The translations under genes and the position numbers were made by a program. From Citrobacter amalonaticus (GTDB taxonomy: Bacteria > Pseudomonadota > Gammaproteobacteria > Enterobacterales > Enterobacteriaceae), in the NCBI RefSeq assembly GCF_002918555.1, contig NZ_PQMB01000008.1, positions 427 through 64,426 on the forward strand: a stretch of DNA of 64,000 nt, in the 5' to 3' direction. Below the pieces are notes generated by a model. The model was not told the origin of the DNA. It did no database searches and saw nothing but the letters and a program-made list of their open reading frames with translations. This document shows, one piece after another, positions 1-8,277 of this stretch. Numbering within the stretch: position 1 is the stretch's first letter; each line of letters starts with the position of its first letter.

Positions 1-14
1 TGCCGTTGTTCCGT

Positions 15-85
15 GTCAGTGGAGGCGCATTATAGGGAGTTATTTCAGGCTGACAAGGGGAAATTTAAAATAATTTTCCAAATGT
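15..85 (-). promoter_or_regulatory. rrn P1: rRNA operon P1 promoter with UP element, reading out of the window
   Basis: On the minus strand there is a -35 TTGTCA (51-56), a 16-bp spacer, a -10 TATAAT (29-34) and a GC-rich GCGCC discriminator, with a likely start near position 20. An AT-rich UP element, AAAATTATTTTAAATTT, lies directly upstream (about 61-79). This is the rrnB P1 layout, and the early transcript (CACTGACACGGAACAACGG) also matches the rrnB leader as I remember it. In E. coli rrnB lies just after murI in the same direction, so the rRNA genes should start a few hundred bases beyond the left edge. FIS sites would fall in the murI 3' end, but I did not resolve them. Confidence 0.9.
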
Positions 86-107
86 CTTTTTTTTATCCAA
101 TACACCC

Positions 108-959
108 TTAAACGGACAGTTTTTCGAGCTTTTCAAAGCCATAACGCTGTAAAACGGGTATTAATTGCGCAGTCTCAGGCGTTATTGCCATGCAATAGGC
201 AATATTAGCATCCACTGATTTTGCATCCGGTGCTTCATGTTCCAGCAACCACGCCGTACGACGTGCAATCGCTGCCCCAGAATCCACCAGTCGCGTCCCT
301 TCGGGAAGAACCTGTAAGAGTTCATCCTGCAATAGAGGAAAATGAGTGCATCCCAGAACCACCGTATCTGGCGGCTCCTGCATACGCAACCACGGACGCA
401 AAATACGCTGCAAATCTTCCAGTGGTACGGGTTCACCATGCAGTTTCGCCTCGGCCAGTTCAACCAGCTCAGCCGAACCCAGCATCGCTATATGGCACTC
501 ATTTGCAAAGCGCGCAATTAACTCATGAGTATAAGGACGTTTCACCGTTCCGCGCGTCGCCAGCAGTCCCACAACACCATTAGCAGTCAATCGCGCAGCG
601 GGTTTAATCGCCGGAACCACCCCAACCACCGGGAAAGCAAATTTTTCACGTAGCGCCGGCAGAGAAACCGTACTGGCTGTATTACAGGCAATCACCGCAA
701 GTGCGAGTGGATAACGTTGCTGCACTGCGGTAACAATCTCGACAACACGCTCAACGATGAACTCTTCGCTCTTCTCCCCATAGGGGAAAGCCACGTTATC
801 AAAAGCGTATATATAGTGGAGATCCGGCAGGAGACGCCGGATCTCGTCATAGACCGACAACCCACCGACGCCGGAATCAAACACCAGCACCGTGGGGCGT
901 GGATCAGAAGGTGTAGCTGCCAGACAAGGTGTATTCCCGTCCTGCAGTTTGGTAGCCAT
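108..959 (-). CDS. murI: glutamate racemase
   Basis: Cytoplasmic, cofactor-independent enzyme that interconverts L- and D-glutamate, supplying D-Glu for peptidoglycan precursors. It has 283 residues (285 in E. coli). The visible motifs are the N-terminal FDSGVGGLSV with the catalytic-site Asp/Ser, ACNTAST with the first catalytic Cys near residue 93, and GCTHFPLL with the second Cys near 204. The first about 20 residues match the E. coli extension that binds UDP-MurNAc-Ala. The gene begins inside the 3' end of btuB on the same strand, a 56-bp overlap also present in E. coli, so translation is probably coupled. An rRNA promoter follows immediately. Confidence 0.97.
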   Translation of the reverse strand: MATKLQDGNTPCLAATPSDPRPTVLVFDSGVGGLSVYDEIRRLLPDLHYIYAFDNVAFPYGEKSEEFIVERVVEIVTAVQQRYPLALAVIACNTASTVSLPALREKFAFPVVGVVPAIKPAARLTANGVVGLLATRGTVKRPYTHELIARFANECHIAMLGSAELVELAEAKLHGEPVPLEDLQRILRPWLRMQEPPDTVVLGCTHFPLLQDELLQVLPEGTRLVDSGAAIARRTAWLLEHEAPDAKSVDANIAYCMAITPETAQLIPVLQRYGFEKLEKLSV

Positions 960-2760
960 AAACTGTCTCGTAATCTTTGTCGAACAGGTTGGCTATTTTA
1001 CCACGAACTGTCAGATGTGAGGTGATCGGATATGAAAGTCCAATATCCCATAAGCTCAGGCCACCCATTTTTACATCTCTCTTATTGTCGTAGTCGTTAT
1101 CGTAACGCTCGCCGAGATACTGATACATTACATTCCAGCCGAGTTCAAAGATTTGCCCGGTCAGCTCATACTTTACCTGCTGCTTAGCACGGCGATAGAG
1201 AACCTTATTAGTTTCATCATCACGCGGATCGACATATTGCAGCGTCAGGTGGTGATCTACCGGACCAGTGGTGATATTTCCAGTCCACTCCAGACCTTTA
1301 ATGGTGGCTGACTTCAGATTGACGTACTGGTTATCTTTATAATCGATCAGGTTTTGAACTTTATAATGATATGCAGAAAGACGCCAATCCAGCGGCCCGG
1401 TCAGTCCATCAATACCGGCCTCCCACTGCCTGGATTCTTCCGGCTTCAGATTTGGGTTGGCGGCAATGCCAGGCCCATAAGACGATGCAAAACGCGTCGC
1501 GCCATATTGCTGCCCAAGGGACGGCGCCAGGAAACCCGTGCCATAGGAGAGAGTCGCCCGATAGCCATCAACAAACTCCCAGCCCGCAGCGGTCTGCCAT
1601 GTCCCATGCCAGCCGAACTGCTCATCATGATCTTCACGGCCAGAAGCTTCCAGCGTGACGCTATCGATTTGCTGCTGCCCGGTCAGGTAGAGTCCAGTGG
1701 TATCACGTTTGTAAGTATCGGCCTTCGTTGTACTGCTGGAGGTCAGCTTTTCCTGTTTCCAGTCAACCCCGCCGTTAACCGCCCCATGCCCAACTTCAAC
1801 ACTATTACCCCACTGAATATAACGTTGCTCCATGTTATCCAGCGAGGCATCCCCCGCATATCGACCGAGCTCGTTGCTGTAGTTGTAATCTTTCAGGTGC
1901 TGATAATTGGCGATCAGCTGAGAAGAATAGATGCCAGAACTGTATTGCAGGCCAGTATCCCAGGATTGAGTGTAATTCTGAGCTTCATCATTGCCGCCAA
2001 CATAGCCATATGAACCCTGATCGTAATCGCTATTCGCCGTATAGCCATAGCCGCGAAAGAAACCAGAGACGTTATCGTTAAACTTATGCTGTACACCTCC
2101 CCAGAACAGCTTGTTGCGGTAGCCGTCCCGGTCACTGTCACCGCGATAGGGAGAGTCAGGCTGAATGTTAAAGCCCCTGGTCGTCTCATATGCCCCGGCA
2201 GCCGTTACGATCGTATCGCCAAACCGTTTATTTATGATGCCATCATAGGTCTGGTAACCATCCGTTCCCATACCGGCATTGATCTGCGATTTATCGTCAT
2301 TGCTCATCGTAATGATATTGACGACGCCGCCAATCGCGCCGGAGCCGTACACCGCTGAACGCGGTCCGCGAATGTATTCAATGCGCTGCACCAACGATAC
2401 CGGGAGCTGGCCAATATCAATCGCGTTACTAATGCCCGCCCGCGCCATCGGCACACCATCAATCAGTACCAGGACATGCCGCGCTTCGGTGCCGCGAACA
2501 TACAGAGAGGAACTCTTTCCCATTCCGCCGCTCTGTGAGATATCTACCCCAGGAAGACGGCGCATCACGTCATTAAGATCTTTTGACTGCCAGCGCTGAA
2601 TATCTTCGCGGGTAACAATATCCGTTGGCGCAAGCACGGTATTTACCGGTTGTTGAAAACGGTTAGCGGTAACGACAAGGGTATCCGGGCCTGAATCCTG
2701 CGCCCAACCAGAAAATGCCGTGACGGAGAGCGCCGTCAGCAGCGAAGCTTTTTTAATCAT
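904..2760 (-). CDS. btuB: outer membrane vitamin B12 (cobalamin) TonB-dependent receptor
   Basis: TonB-dependent porin that imports cobalamin across the outer membrane. I chose the start at 2760 (618 residues; 614 in E. coli) because it gives the signal peptide MIKKASLLTALSVTAFSGWAQ; the upstream in-frame codons lie in the riboswitch leader. Next come the TonB box DTLVVTANR, the plug domain (RGPRSAVYG...GGVVNIIT) and a 22-strand barrel ending in SGSYTF. A Ca-binding-type loop (RGDSDRDGY) follows the plug. The signal peptide, the TonB box and the last about 45 residues are close to E. coli, but most of the barrel and its loops differ strongly. The 3' end overlaps murI. Expression should be repressed by adenosylcobalamin through the leader riboswitch. 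Confidence 0.95.
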   Translation of the reverse strand: MIKKASLLTALSVTAFSGWAQDSGPDTLVVTANRFQQPVNTVLAPTDIVTREDIQRWQSKDLNDVMRRLPGVDISQSGGMGKSSSLYVRGTEARHVLVLIDGVPMARAGISNAIDIGQLPVSLVQRIEYIRGPRSAVYGSGAIGGVVNIITMSNDDKSQINAGMGTDGYQTYDGIINKRFGDTIVTAAGAYETTRGFNIQPDSPYRGDSDRDGYRNKLFWGGVQHKFNDNVSGFFRGYGYTANSDYDQGSYGYVGGNDEAQNYTQSWDTGLQYSSGIYSSQLIANYQHLKDYNYSNELGRYAGDASLDNMEQRYIQWGNSVEVGHGAVNGGVDWKQEKLTSSSTTKADTYKRDTTGLYLTGQQQIDSVTLEASGREDHDEQFGWHGTWQTAAGWEFVDGYRATLSYGTGFLAPSLGQQYGATRFASSYGPGIAANPNLKPEESRQWEAGIDGLTGPLDWRLSAYHYKVQNLIDYKDNQYVNLKSATIKGLEWTGNITTGPVDHHLTLQYVDPRDDETNKVLYRRAKQQVKYELTGQIFELGWNVMYQYLGERYDNDYDNKRDVKMGGLSLWDIGLSYPITSHLTVRGKIANLFDKDYETVYGYQTAGREYTLSGSYTF

Positions 2761-2799
2761 TGTAAAGCATCCACAATATAAGAAGGATGCCGCAGGTCC

Positions 2800-3003
2800 C
2801 ACCGATAGTACGCGATGATGAAAACCAGATGCGACGTTAGCCGGCAGGTCTTCGGGCTTGGAAGGTTATCCACGGGATAAAGAGATGATGACTTCCCACC
2901 GTTTGGCAGTGTCTGCTTACGCTCTCATCTCACCTTTCCTTACCGCTGCGCGTCAGCTCCAGATTCACACTGGATTCCCTATTAACTCACAGGACCGGCA
3001 CAC
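2800..3003 (-). promoter_or_regulatory. cobalamin riboswitch of btuB
   Basis: The minus-strand leader of btuB matches the E. coli btuB aptamer in order. It has a 5' GCCGGTCCTGTGAG near 2999, then GGGAATCCAGTG, AGCTGACGCGCAGCGGTAAGG and GTGGGAAGTCATCATC, then the B12-box AAGCCCGAAGACCTGCC (2843-2859). The remaining leader to the start codon at 2760 includes the expression platform that hides the ribosome binding site when adenosylcobalamin is bound. Conservation is high here although the receptor it controls is divergent. Confidence 0.95.
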
Positions 3004-3127
3004 GGATGCTACAGTCTGTTACAACGCACTGTCCAGACTACACTTCACAAATCAGAAATCATCAATGCTGGACATCTGATGAGCAATCCCTACAATCCCC
3101 GCGTACTTTTATTTTTCAGGATACATC

Positions 3128-4228
3128 ATGACCCCAGAACACCTTCCGACAGAGCAGTATGAGGCGCAGCTCGCCGAAAAAGTGGTGCGTTTACAGAAGA
3201 TGATGGCACCGTTTTCTGGCCAGGTTCCGGAAGTGTTTCGTTCACCGGTCAGTCACTACCGTATGCGAGCTGAATTTCGTCTGTGGCACGACGGTGATGA
3301 TCTGTACCACATTATTTTTGAAAAGCAGACGAAAAGCCGGATCCGCGTCGACAGCTTTCCGGCAGCCAGCGAACTGATCAATACATTAATGAAAGCGATG
3401 ATTGCAGGCGTACGTGATAATCCCGTTCTGCGGCATAAGCTGTTCCAGATTGATTACCTGACGACCATGAGCAATCAGGCGGTGGTGTCGCTGCTGTATC
3501 ATAAAAAGCTGGACGATGAATGGCGTAAAGCCGCAGAAGCATTGCGCGACGACCTGCGGGCACAAAATCTGAATGTGCATCTGATTGGTCGTGCGACCAA
3601 AACCAAAATCGAGCTGGATCAGGATTATATCGACGAACGTCTGCCGGTTGCGGGTAAAGAGATGACCTACCGTCAGGTAGAGAACAGCTTTACGCAGCCT
3701 AATGCCGCAATGAATATTCATATGCTCGAGTGGGCGCTGAATGTAACGAAAGAGTCAAAAGGCGATCTGCTTGAGCTTTACTGCGGTAACGGTAACTTCT
3801 CGCTGGCTCTGGCACGTAACTTTGATCGCGTGCTGGCGACCGAAATCGCCAAACCATCCGTAGCGGCAGCCCAGTACAATATTGCCGCCAACCATATCGA
3901 TAACGTGCAGATCATCCGCATGGCGGCTGAAGAGTTTACCCAGGCGATGAACGGGGTGCGCGAGTTTAATCGTCTGCAGGGGATCGACCTGAAGAGCTAC
4001 CAGTGCGAAACCATTTTTGTCGACCCGCCGCGCAGCGGCCTGGACAGCGAAACAGAGAAGATGGTGCAGGCATATCCGCGTATTCTGTACATCTCCTGTA
4101 ACCCGGAGACGCTGTGCAAGAACCTGGAAACATTAAGCCAGACGCACAATGTGTCCCGCCTTGCTCTGTTCGATCAGTTCCCGTATACGCACCATATGGA
4201 GTGCGGGGTGTTATTGACGGCGAAGTAA
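3128..4228 (+). CDS. trmA: tRNA (uracil-5-)-methyltransferase
   Basis: SAM-dependent enzyme that makes ribothymidine at position 54 of the tRNA T-loop, and also methylates tmRNA. It has 366 residues, the same as E. coli. The visible motifs are the SAM-binding [16 protein letters not shown], the VDPPRSGLD motif, the nucleophile in [11 protein letters not shown] (Cys about 324) and the general base in HHMECGVLL (Glu about 358). It diverges from btuB; the 125 bp upstream of it beyond the btuB riboswitch should hold its growth-rate-regulated promoter. A REP element follows. Confidence 0.98.
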   Translation: MTPEHLPTEQYEAQLAEKVVRLQKMMAPFSGQVPEVFRSPVSHYRMRAEFRLWHDGDDLYHIIFEKQTKSRIRVDSFPAASELINTLMKAMIAGVRDNPVLRHKLFQIDYLTTMSNQAVVSLLYHKKLDDEWRKAAEALRDDLRAQNLNVHLIGRATKTKIELDQDYIDERLPVAGKEMTYRQVENSFTQPNAAMNIHMLEWALNVTKESKGDLLELYCGNGNFSLALARNFDRVLATEIAKPSVAAAQYNIAANHIDNVQIIRMAAEEFTQAMNGVREFNRLQGIDLKSYQCETIFVDPPRSGLDSETEKMVQAYPRILYISCNPETLCKNLETLSQTHNVSRLALFDQFPYTHHMECGVLLTAK

Positions 4229-4235
4229 CGGTATT

Positions 4236-4285
4236 TCCTTGCAGGCCGGGTAAGGCAAACACGCCGCCATCCGGCCTGCAACTGC
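4236..4285. repeat. REP (palindromic unit) between trmA and yijD
   Basis: Inverted pair GCAGGCCGGGTAAGG...CCGCCATCCGGCCTGC separated by a short loop, typical of enterobacterial REP/BIME units. It lies between convergent genes, where it can act as mRNA-end protection or a gyrase site. Confidence 0.85.
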
Positions 4286-4289
4286 CCCA

Positions 4290-4649
4290 CTATTCCGCGA
4301 CTTCCTGCTTACGGTTACGCATTTTCACGCCAATCCAGAACACCAGAATCACCGACAGCACAGCCGGGAAGAAGTTAGATCCGATATCCGGATATTCCGC
4401 GCGAACCACGGTGCTGTAAAGCAGAACGCCGAGGATAAAGCAGGCGGCAGCCAGACCGGGCAACCCAACAGGCATCGTGCGGTTCTGGTAACGTTGATGC
4501 AGGCAGTAAACTGTCAGCACCAGCGAAATAATCGGGAATACAGAGAACGGCACAATGGAGCTGAACAGCGCCGAAAATGTGCCATTAATCGATAAGCCAG
4601 CAACCAGCGCCAGCAACAGTGTACCTTTATCTTGACCAGATTGTTTCAT
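4290..4649 (-). CDS. yijD: inner membrane protein of the DUF1422 family, YijD
   Basis: Small hydrophobic protein of 119 residues, the same as E. coli YijD, whose function is not known. Four membrane segments are visible, at about residues 10-28, 30-48, 61-82 and 91-110, with a basic C-terminal tail ([11 protein letters not shown]). Its ATG overlaps the fabR stop codon (ATGA), so the two genes form a translationally coupled operon. This hints at a role linked to membrane lipid balance, but that is inference only. Confidence 0.93.
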   Translation of the reverse strand: MKQSGQDKGTLLLALVAGLSINGTFSALFSSIVPFSVFPIISLVLTVYCLHQRYQNRTMPVGLPGLAAACFILGVLLYSTVVRAEYPDIGSNFFPAVLSVILVFWIGVKMRNRKQEVAE

Positions 4650-5296
4650 TGTTCGTCCTTCACGTTAACCGGAGTGATATTCATCTTCTCTTGTTCACGG
4701 CGATACCAGTAATAAGCCCCTTTCGCAATCATTCGCAGTTGCAGTACCAGTCGCTCTTCTAATTGTCGGCGCTGTTCTGCGCCCACATCCAGCGCCTCGG
4801 CACCTGCACTGAAGACGATCGTGACCATCGCTTCGGCTTGCGCTTCAGTAAACGCACGAGGCATATGGTTTTCGAGTTCCAGATAGTCCGCAAGTTCCGC
4901 AATAAAGTGCTGAATTTCACGGGCAACGGCAGCACGAAACGCGGCAGAGGTGCCTGAACGTTCACGCAATAATAAACGGAAGGCGTTAGGATTGTTGCCA
5001 ATGAACTCCATAAATGTGGAGACCGAGGTGCGGATCACACTCCCACCTTTGGCGATGCGCTGACGCGCCTGGCGCATTAGCTGACGCAGCATCAGCCCGC
5101 TTTCATCCACCATGGTCAGACCGAGTTCATCCACGTCACGAAAGTGGCGATAAAAGGAGGTTGGCGCAATGCCCGCTTCACGCGCCACTTCACGCAGGCT
5201 GAGGCTGGCGAAACTTCGCTCAGCGCTCAGTTGGCTAAATGCGGCTTCTACCAGCGAACGCCGGGTCTTTTCTTTTTGTTGCGCTCTAACGCCCAT
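4646..5296 (-). CDS. fabR: TetR-family repressor of unsaturated fatty acid synthesis, FabR
   Basis: DNA-binding repressor of fabA and fabB that senses the saturated/unsaturated acyl-CoA or acyl-ACP ratio. The N-terminal helix-turn-helix is clear ([20 protein letters not shown], about residues 31-50), and the rest is the ligand domain. I start at the ATG at 5296 (MGVRAQQ, 216 residues, near the 215 of E. coli); a GTG one codon upstream is possible. It forms an operon with yijD through a 4-bp overlap. An inverted repeat at 5344-5366 lies in its promoter region. Confidence 0.96.
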   Translation of the reverse strand: MGVRAQQKEKTRRSLVEAAFSQLSAERSFASLSLREVAREAGIAPTSFYRHFRDVDELGLTMVDESGLMLRQLMRQARQRIAKGGSVIRTSVSTFMEFIGNNPNAFRLLLRERSGTSAAFRAAVAREIQHFIAELADYLELENHMPRAFTEAQAEAMVTIVFSAGAEALDVGAEQRRQLEERLVLQLRMIAKGAYYWYRREQEKMNITPVNVKDEQ

Positions 5297-5343
5297 CACG
5301 ATGTCTGAATCCTTCCATATGCCTTATCTGGCACTATACCAGA

Positions 5344-5366
5344 GAACAAACTTAATCTGTTTGTTC
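5344..5366. promoter_or_regulatory. inverted repeat in the fabR-sthA intergenic region
   Basis: Perfect 8-bp arms, GAACAAAC and GTTTGTTC, separated by 7 bp, 48 bp upstream of the fabR start. The spacing and symmetry suit a dimeric regulator or overlapping promoter elements. Its binder is unknown to me; autoregulation by FabR is one possibility. Confidence 0.45.
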
Positions 5367-5497
5367 AGCTTTGTGAATGATTGTTTACAGGCAGTTTGTG
5401 CTCCAGCTCCGCAAAAAAGCACAACGATAATTGGGTTAAAGACACGCAAATGTTATCATCGTGTTTATTTTATGTATAAAAACAGGTGAGTCATACC

Positions 5498-6898
5498 ATG
5501 CCACATTCCTGGGATTATGATGCAATTGTCATAGGTTCAGGCCCCGGCGGCGAAGGCGCTGCGATGGGTCTGGTCAAGCTTGGAGCACGCGTCGCGGTTA
5601 TTGAGCGTTATCATAACGTTGGCGGCGGTTGTACCCACTGGGGGACCATCCCGTCGAAAGCTCTCCGTCACGCCGTCAGCCGTATTATCGAATTCAATCA
5701 GAATCCGCTTTACAGCGACCATTCCCGACTGCTTCGTTCTTCTTTCGCCGATATTCTCAACCATGCCGATAACGTGATTAACCAGCAGACACGTATGCGG
5801 CAGGGATTCTATGAACGTAACCACTGCGAGATCCTGCAAGGTAACGCCCATTTTGTGGATGAACATACGCTGGCGCTGGAGTGCCACGACGGCACGATTG
5901 AAACGCTGACGGCAGAGAAGTTTGTCATTGCCTGCGGTTCACGCCCGTATCACCCCGCCGACGTTGATTTCGCGCATTCACGCATTTATGACAGCGACTC
6001 CATTCTCAGCCTGCATCATGAGCCTCGCCACGTCATAATTTATGGCGCAGGGGTAATTGGCTGCGAATACGCATCGATCTTCCGCGGAATGGATGTAAAA
6101 GTTGATTTAATTAACACCCGCGACCGTCTGCTGGCGTTTCTTGATCAGGAGATGTCTGACTCTCTCTCTTACCACTTCTGGAACAGCGGCGTCGTCATTC
6201 GCCATAACGAAGAGTACGAGAAAATCGAAGGCTGCGATGACGGCGTCATCATGCACCTGAAATCCGGCAAAAAGCTGAAGGCTGACTGCCTGCTGTACGC
6301 CAACGGTCGTACCGGCAATACCGACTCACTGGCGCTGAAAAACATCGGTCTGGATACAGACAGTCGTGGGCAACTGAAGGTCAACAGTATGTACCAGACC
6401 GCGCTGCCGCACATTTATGCCGTAGGCGATGTGATTGGTTATCCGAGTCTGGCTTCTGCCGCCTACGATCAGGGCCGTATTGCTGCTCAGGCGCTGGTGA
6501 AAGGCGAAGCAACCGCGCACCTTATTGAAGACATCCCCACCGGGATTTACACCATTCCGGAAATCAGCTCCGTCGGTAAAACCGAGCAGCAGCTGACGAC
6601 GATGAAAGTACCTTACGAAGTCGGCCGCGCCCAGTTTAAACATCTGGCGCGTGCGCAAATCGTTGGGATGAACGTCGGCACGTTGAAAATCTTGTTCCAT
6701 CGTGAAACGAAAGAGATTCTGGGGATTCACTGCTTTGGTGAGCGCGCGGCCGAAATCATTCATATCGGGCAGGCGATAATGGAGCAGAAGGGTGGCGGTA
6801 ACACAATCGAGTACTTCGTTAACACCACCTTTAACTACCCGACAATGGCAGAAGCTTATCGGGTAGCCGCGCTAAACGGCTTAAACCGCCTGTTTTAA
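5498..6898 (+). CDS. sthA: soluble pyridine nucleotide transhydrogenase
   Basis: FAD-containing cytoplasmic enzyme that transfers hydride between NADPH and NAD+, mainly reoxidising excess NADPH. I start at 5498 ([13 protein letters not shown], 466 residues as in E. coli), preceded by AGGTGAG; an upstream in-frame GTG overlaps that ribosome binding site. The N-terminal FAD fold is [13 protein letters not shown], the NAD(P) fold is [13 protein letters not shown], and the second FAD motif is [10 protein letters not shown]. The redox motif of the flavin disulfide reductase family is changed: [15 protein letters not shown] keeps one Cys and has Thr for the second, as in other SthA proteins. Its last 18 bp overlap the convergent oxyR 3' end. 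Confidence 0.98.
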   Translation: MPHSWDYDAIVIGSGPGGEGAAMGLVKLGARVAVIERYHNVGGGCTHWGTIPSKALRHAVSRIIEFNQNPLYSDHSRLLRSSFADILNHADNVINQQTRMRQGFYERNHCEILQGNAHFVDEHTLALECHDGTIETLTAEKFVIACGSRPYHPADVDFAHSRIYDSDSILSLHHEPRHVIIYGAGVIGCEYASIFRGMDVKVDLINTRDRLLAFLDQEMSDSLSYHFWNSGVVIRHNEEYEKIEGCDDGVIMHLKSGKKLKADCLLYANGRTGNTDSLALKNIGLDTDSRGQLKVNSMYQTALPHIYAVGDVIGYPSLASAAYDQGRIAAQALVKGEATAHLIEDIPTGIYTIPEISSVGKTEQQLTTMKVPYEVGRAQFKHLARAQIVGMNVGTLKILFHRETKEILGIHCFGERAAEIIHIGQAIMEQKGGGNTIEYFVNTTFNYPTMAEAYRVAALNGLNRLF

Positions 6899-7798
6899 CG
6901 CGCTGTCGAAATGGCCGTCCATTGAACCCCGGATGGCCTCTGCCAGTTGCTCATAGCGACTGCGCAGCGGCGAGCCAGGGCGATAAACCAGGCCAATAGT
7001 ACGGCGCGGTTCTGGCTTAATGCATGGCAGATAAACCACACCATCACGTTTACGCTCGTGCGGCACAGACAGCGCAGGCAACAACGTAATGCCGCTTCCT
7101 GCTGCCACCATATTGCGCAGCGTTTCCAGGCTGGTTGCGCGGAAATGAGTATCTTCATCCGCGCCGGCTTCAAAGCAGAAACCCATCGCCTGATCGCGCA
7201 GGCAGTGACCATCTTCCAGCATCAGCAGCTTTTCTCCTGCGAGATCGGACATCGGCACGCAGTCGCGATTTGCCCACGGGTGATCTTCGTAGATCGCCAG
7301 CAGCATGGGTTCATCAAATAGCGGAACCTCAATAAATGCCTCACTCTCTTTCACCAGCGCCAGAATCACGCAGTCAAGCTTGCCGCTATCCAGCTGCGCC
7401 AGCAGCTGATGGGTTTGCGCTTCATGCAGATACATTTCCAGCTTCGGGAAAGTCTGGTGCAGCATAGGAATAATCTGCGGCAGCAGGTATGGCCCTACCG
7501 TAGGAATCAAACCGATATGCAGTGGACCCGACATTGTCTCGCCCTGCTGGCTTGCCATCTCCTTAAGCACCTTGACCTCACGCAGCACGGTTCGCGCCTG
7601 ATCCACCAGCAGCAACCCCGCCTGGGTGAACAGAACTTTACGGCTCGTACGCTCCAGCAGCATCACGCCCAGCTCATCTTCCAGCTTACGGATCTGTCCG
7701 CTGAGTGTGGGCTGGCTGACGTGACAGGAATCTGCCGCGCGCCGGAAGTGGCGGTGTTCGGCTAATGCCACCAGGTATTCAAGATCACGAATATTCAT
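6881..7798 (-). CDS. oxyR: hydrogen peroxide-sensing LysR-type regulator OxyR
   Basis: Transcription factor activated by peroxide; it controls katG, ahpCF, dps and oxyS. It has 305 residues, as in E. coli. The N-terminal helix-turn-helix is [23 protein letters not shown]. The redox switch is intact: Cys199 and Cys208 in [18 protein letters not shown]. It diverges from oxyS, and OxyR sites in the shared promoter should give autorepression and oxyS activation. katG in this window is a likely target. Confidence 0.98.
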   Translation of the reverse strand: MNIRDLEYLVALAEHRHFRRAADSCHVSQPTLSGQIRKLEDELGVMLLERTSRKVLFTQAGLLLVDQARTVLREVKVLKEMASQQGETMSGPLHIGLIPTVGPYLLPQIIPMLHQTFPKLEMYLHEAQTHQLLAQLDSGKLDCVILALVKESEAFIEVPLFDEPMLLAIYEDHPWANRDCVPMSDLAGEKLLMLEDGHCLRDQAMGFCFEAGADEDTHFRATSLETLRNMVAAGSGITLLPALSVPHERKRDGVVYLPCIKPEPRRTIGLVYRPGSPLRSRYEQLAEAIRGSMDGHFDSALKQAV

Positions 7799-7804
7799 TA
7801 TTCA

Positions 7805-7892
7805 TCCTCCATTGCCACGATAGTTCATGGCGATAGGTAGCATAGCAACGAACGATTATCCCTATCAAGCTTTCTGATTAATAATACATCAC
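7805..7892. promoter_or_regulatory. oxyR/oxyS divergent promoter with OxyR binding site
   Basis: The region holds spaced ATAG/CTAT quarter-sites: GATAGTTCATGGCGATAGG near 7817-7836 and GATTATCCCTATC near 7853-7865. This is the arrangement OxyR tetramers contact in E. coli. A TAATAC-like -10 (about 7881) precedes the oxyS start. Confidence 0.8.
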
Positions 7893-7893
7893 A

Positions 7894-8003
7894 GAAACGG
7901 AGCGGTACCCTTTAACCCTTGAAGTCACTGCCCGTTCTAAGAGTGTTTCTCTAACTCGAAATAACTAAAGCCAACGTGAACTTTTGCGGACCCCGTGGTC
8001 CGC
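7894..8003 (+). ncRNA. oxyS: OxyS small RNA
   Basis: About 110 nt, opening with GAAACGGAGCGG and containing TTTAACCCTTGAAGTCACTG and ATAACTAAAGCCAACGTGAA, all matching E. coli OxyS. It ends in the terminator hairpin GCGGACC-ccgt-GGTCCGC (7986-8003) and a T-run. OxyS is induced by OxyR and acts with Hfq on fhlA, rpoS and other mRNAs. The terminator loop differs from the E. coli TCCAG loop that pairs with fhlA. Confidence 0.95.
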
Positions 8004-8010
8004 TTTTTTT

Positions 8011-8277
8011 TGCGACCGGCAGAATACATTCAAAATATAAATATATAATATAAATAATATATTTCCTCTCGCGCATTTAAATATAATTCATACGAAATTA
8101 AAATAATCAAAAACATTTTGTATCATTTATATATTTGACGCCCTATCAGGTTCATAAATAATAACCGCGCGATATTCAATATATGGCAAATCGCAAGGAC
8201 ACTAGCTTCCTCGCCACTCTAATTATTTAGAGTATATTCACCCATATTTTTATAATACTCATCGAATGGAATCTTTT
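8011..8277 (+). other. AT-rich region upstream of the chitinase gene
   Basis: About 265 bp with no gene. It is visibly richer in A/T than its neighbours, with runs such as AAATATAAATATATAATA near 8035-8052. It would suit H-NS binding and a regulated chitinase promoter. I could not assign -35/-10 boxes with confidence. Confidence 0.5.

Noticed and set aside
2761-2802. Longer btuB start 14 codons upstream
   Set aside because: The added residues are encoded by the riboswitch leader and would bury the signal peptide.
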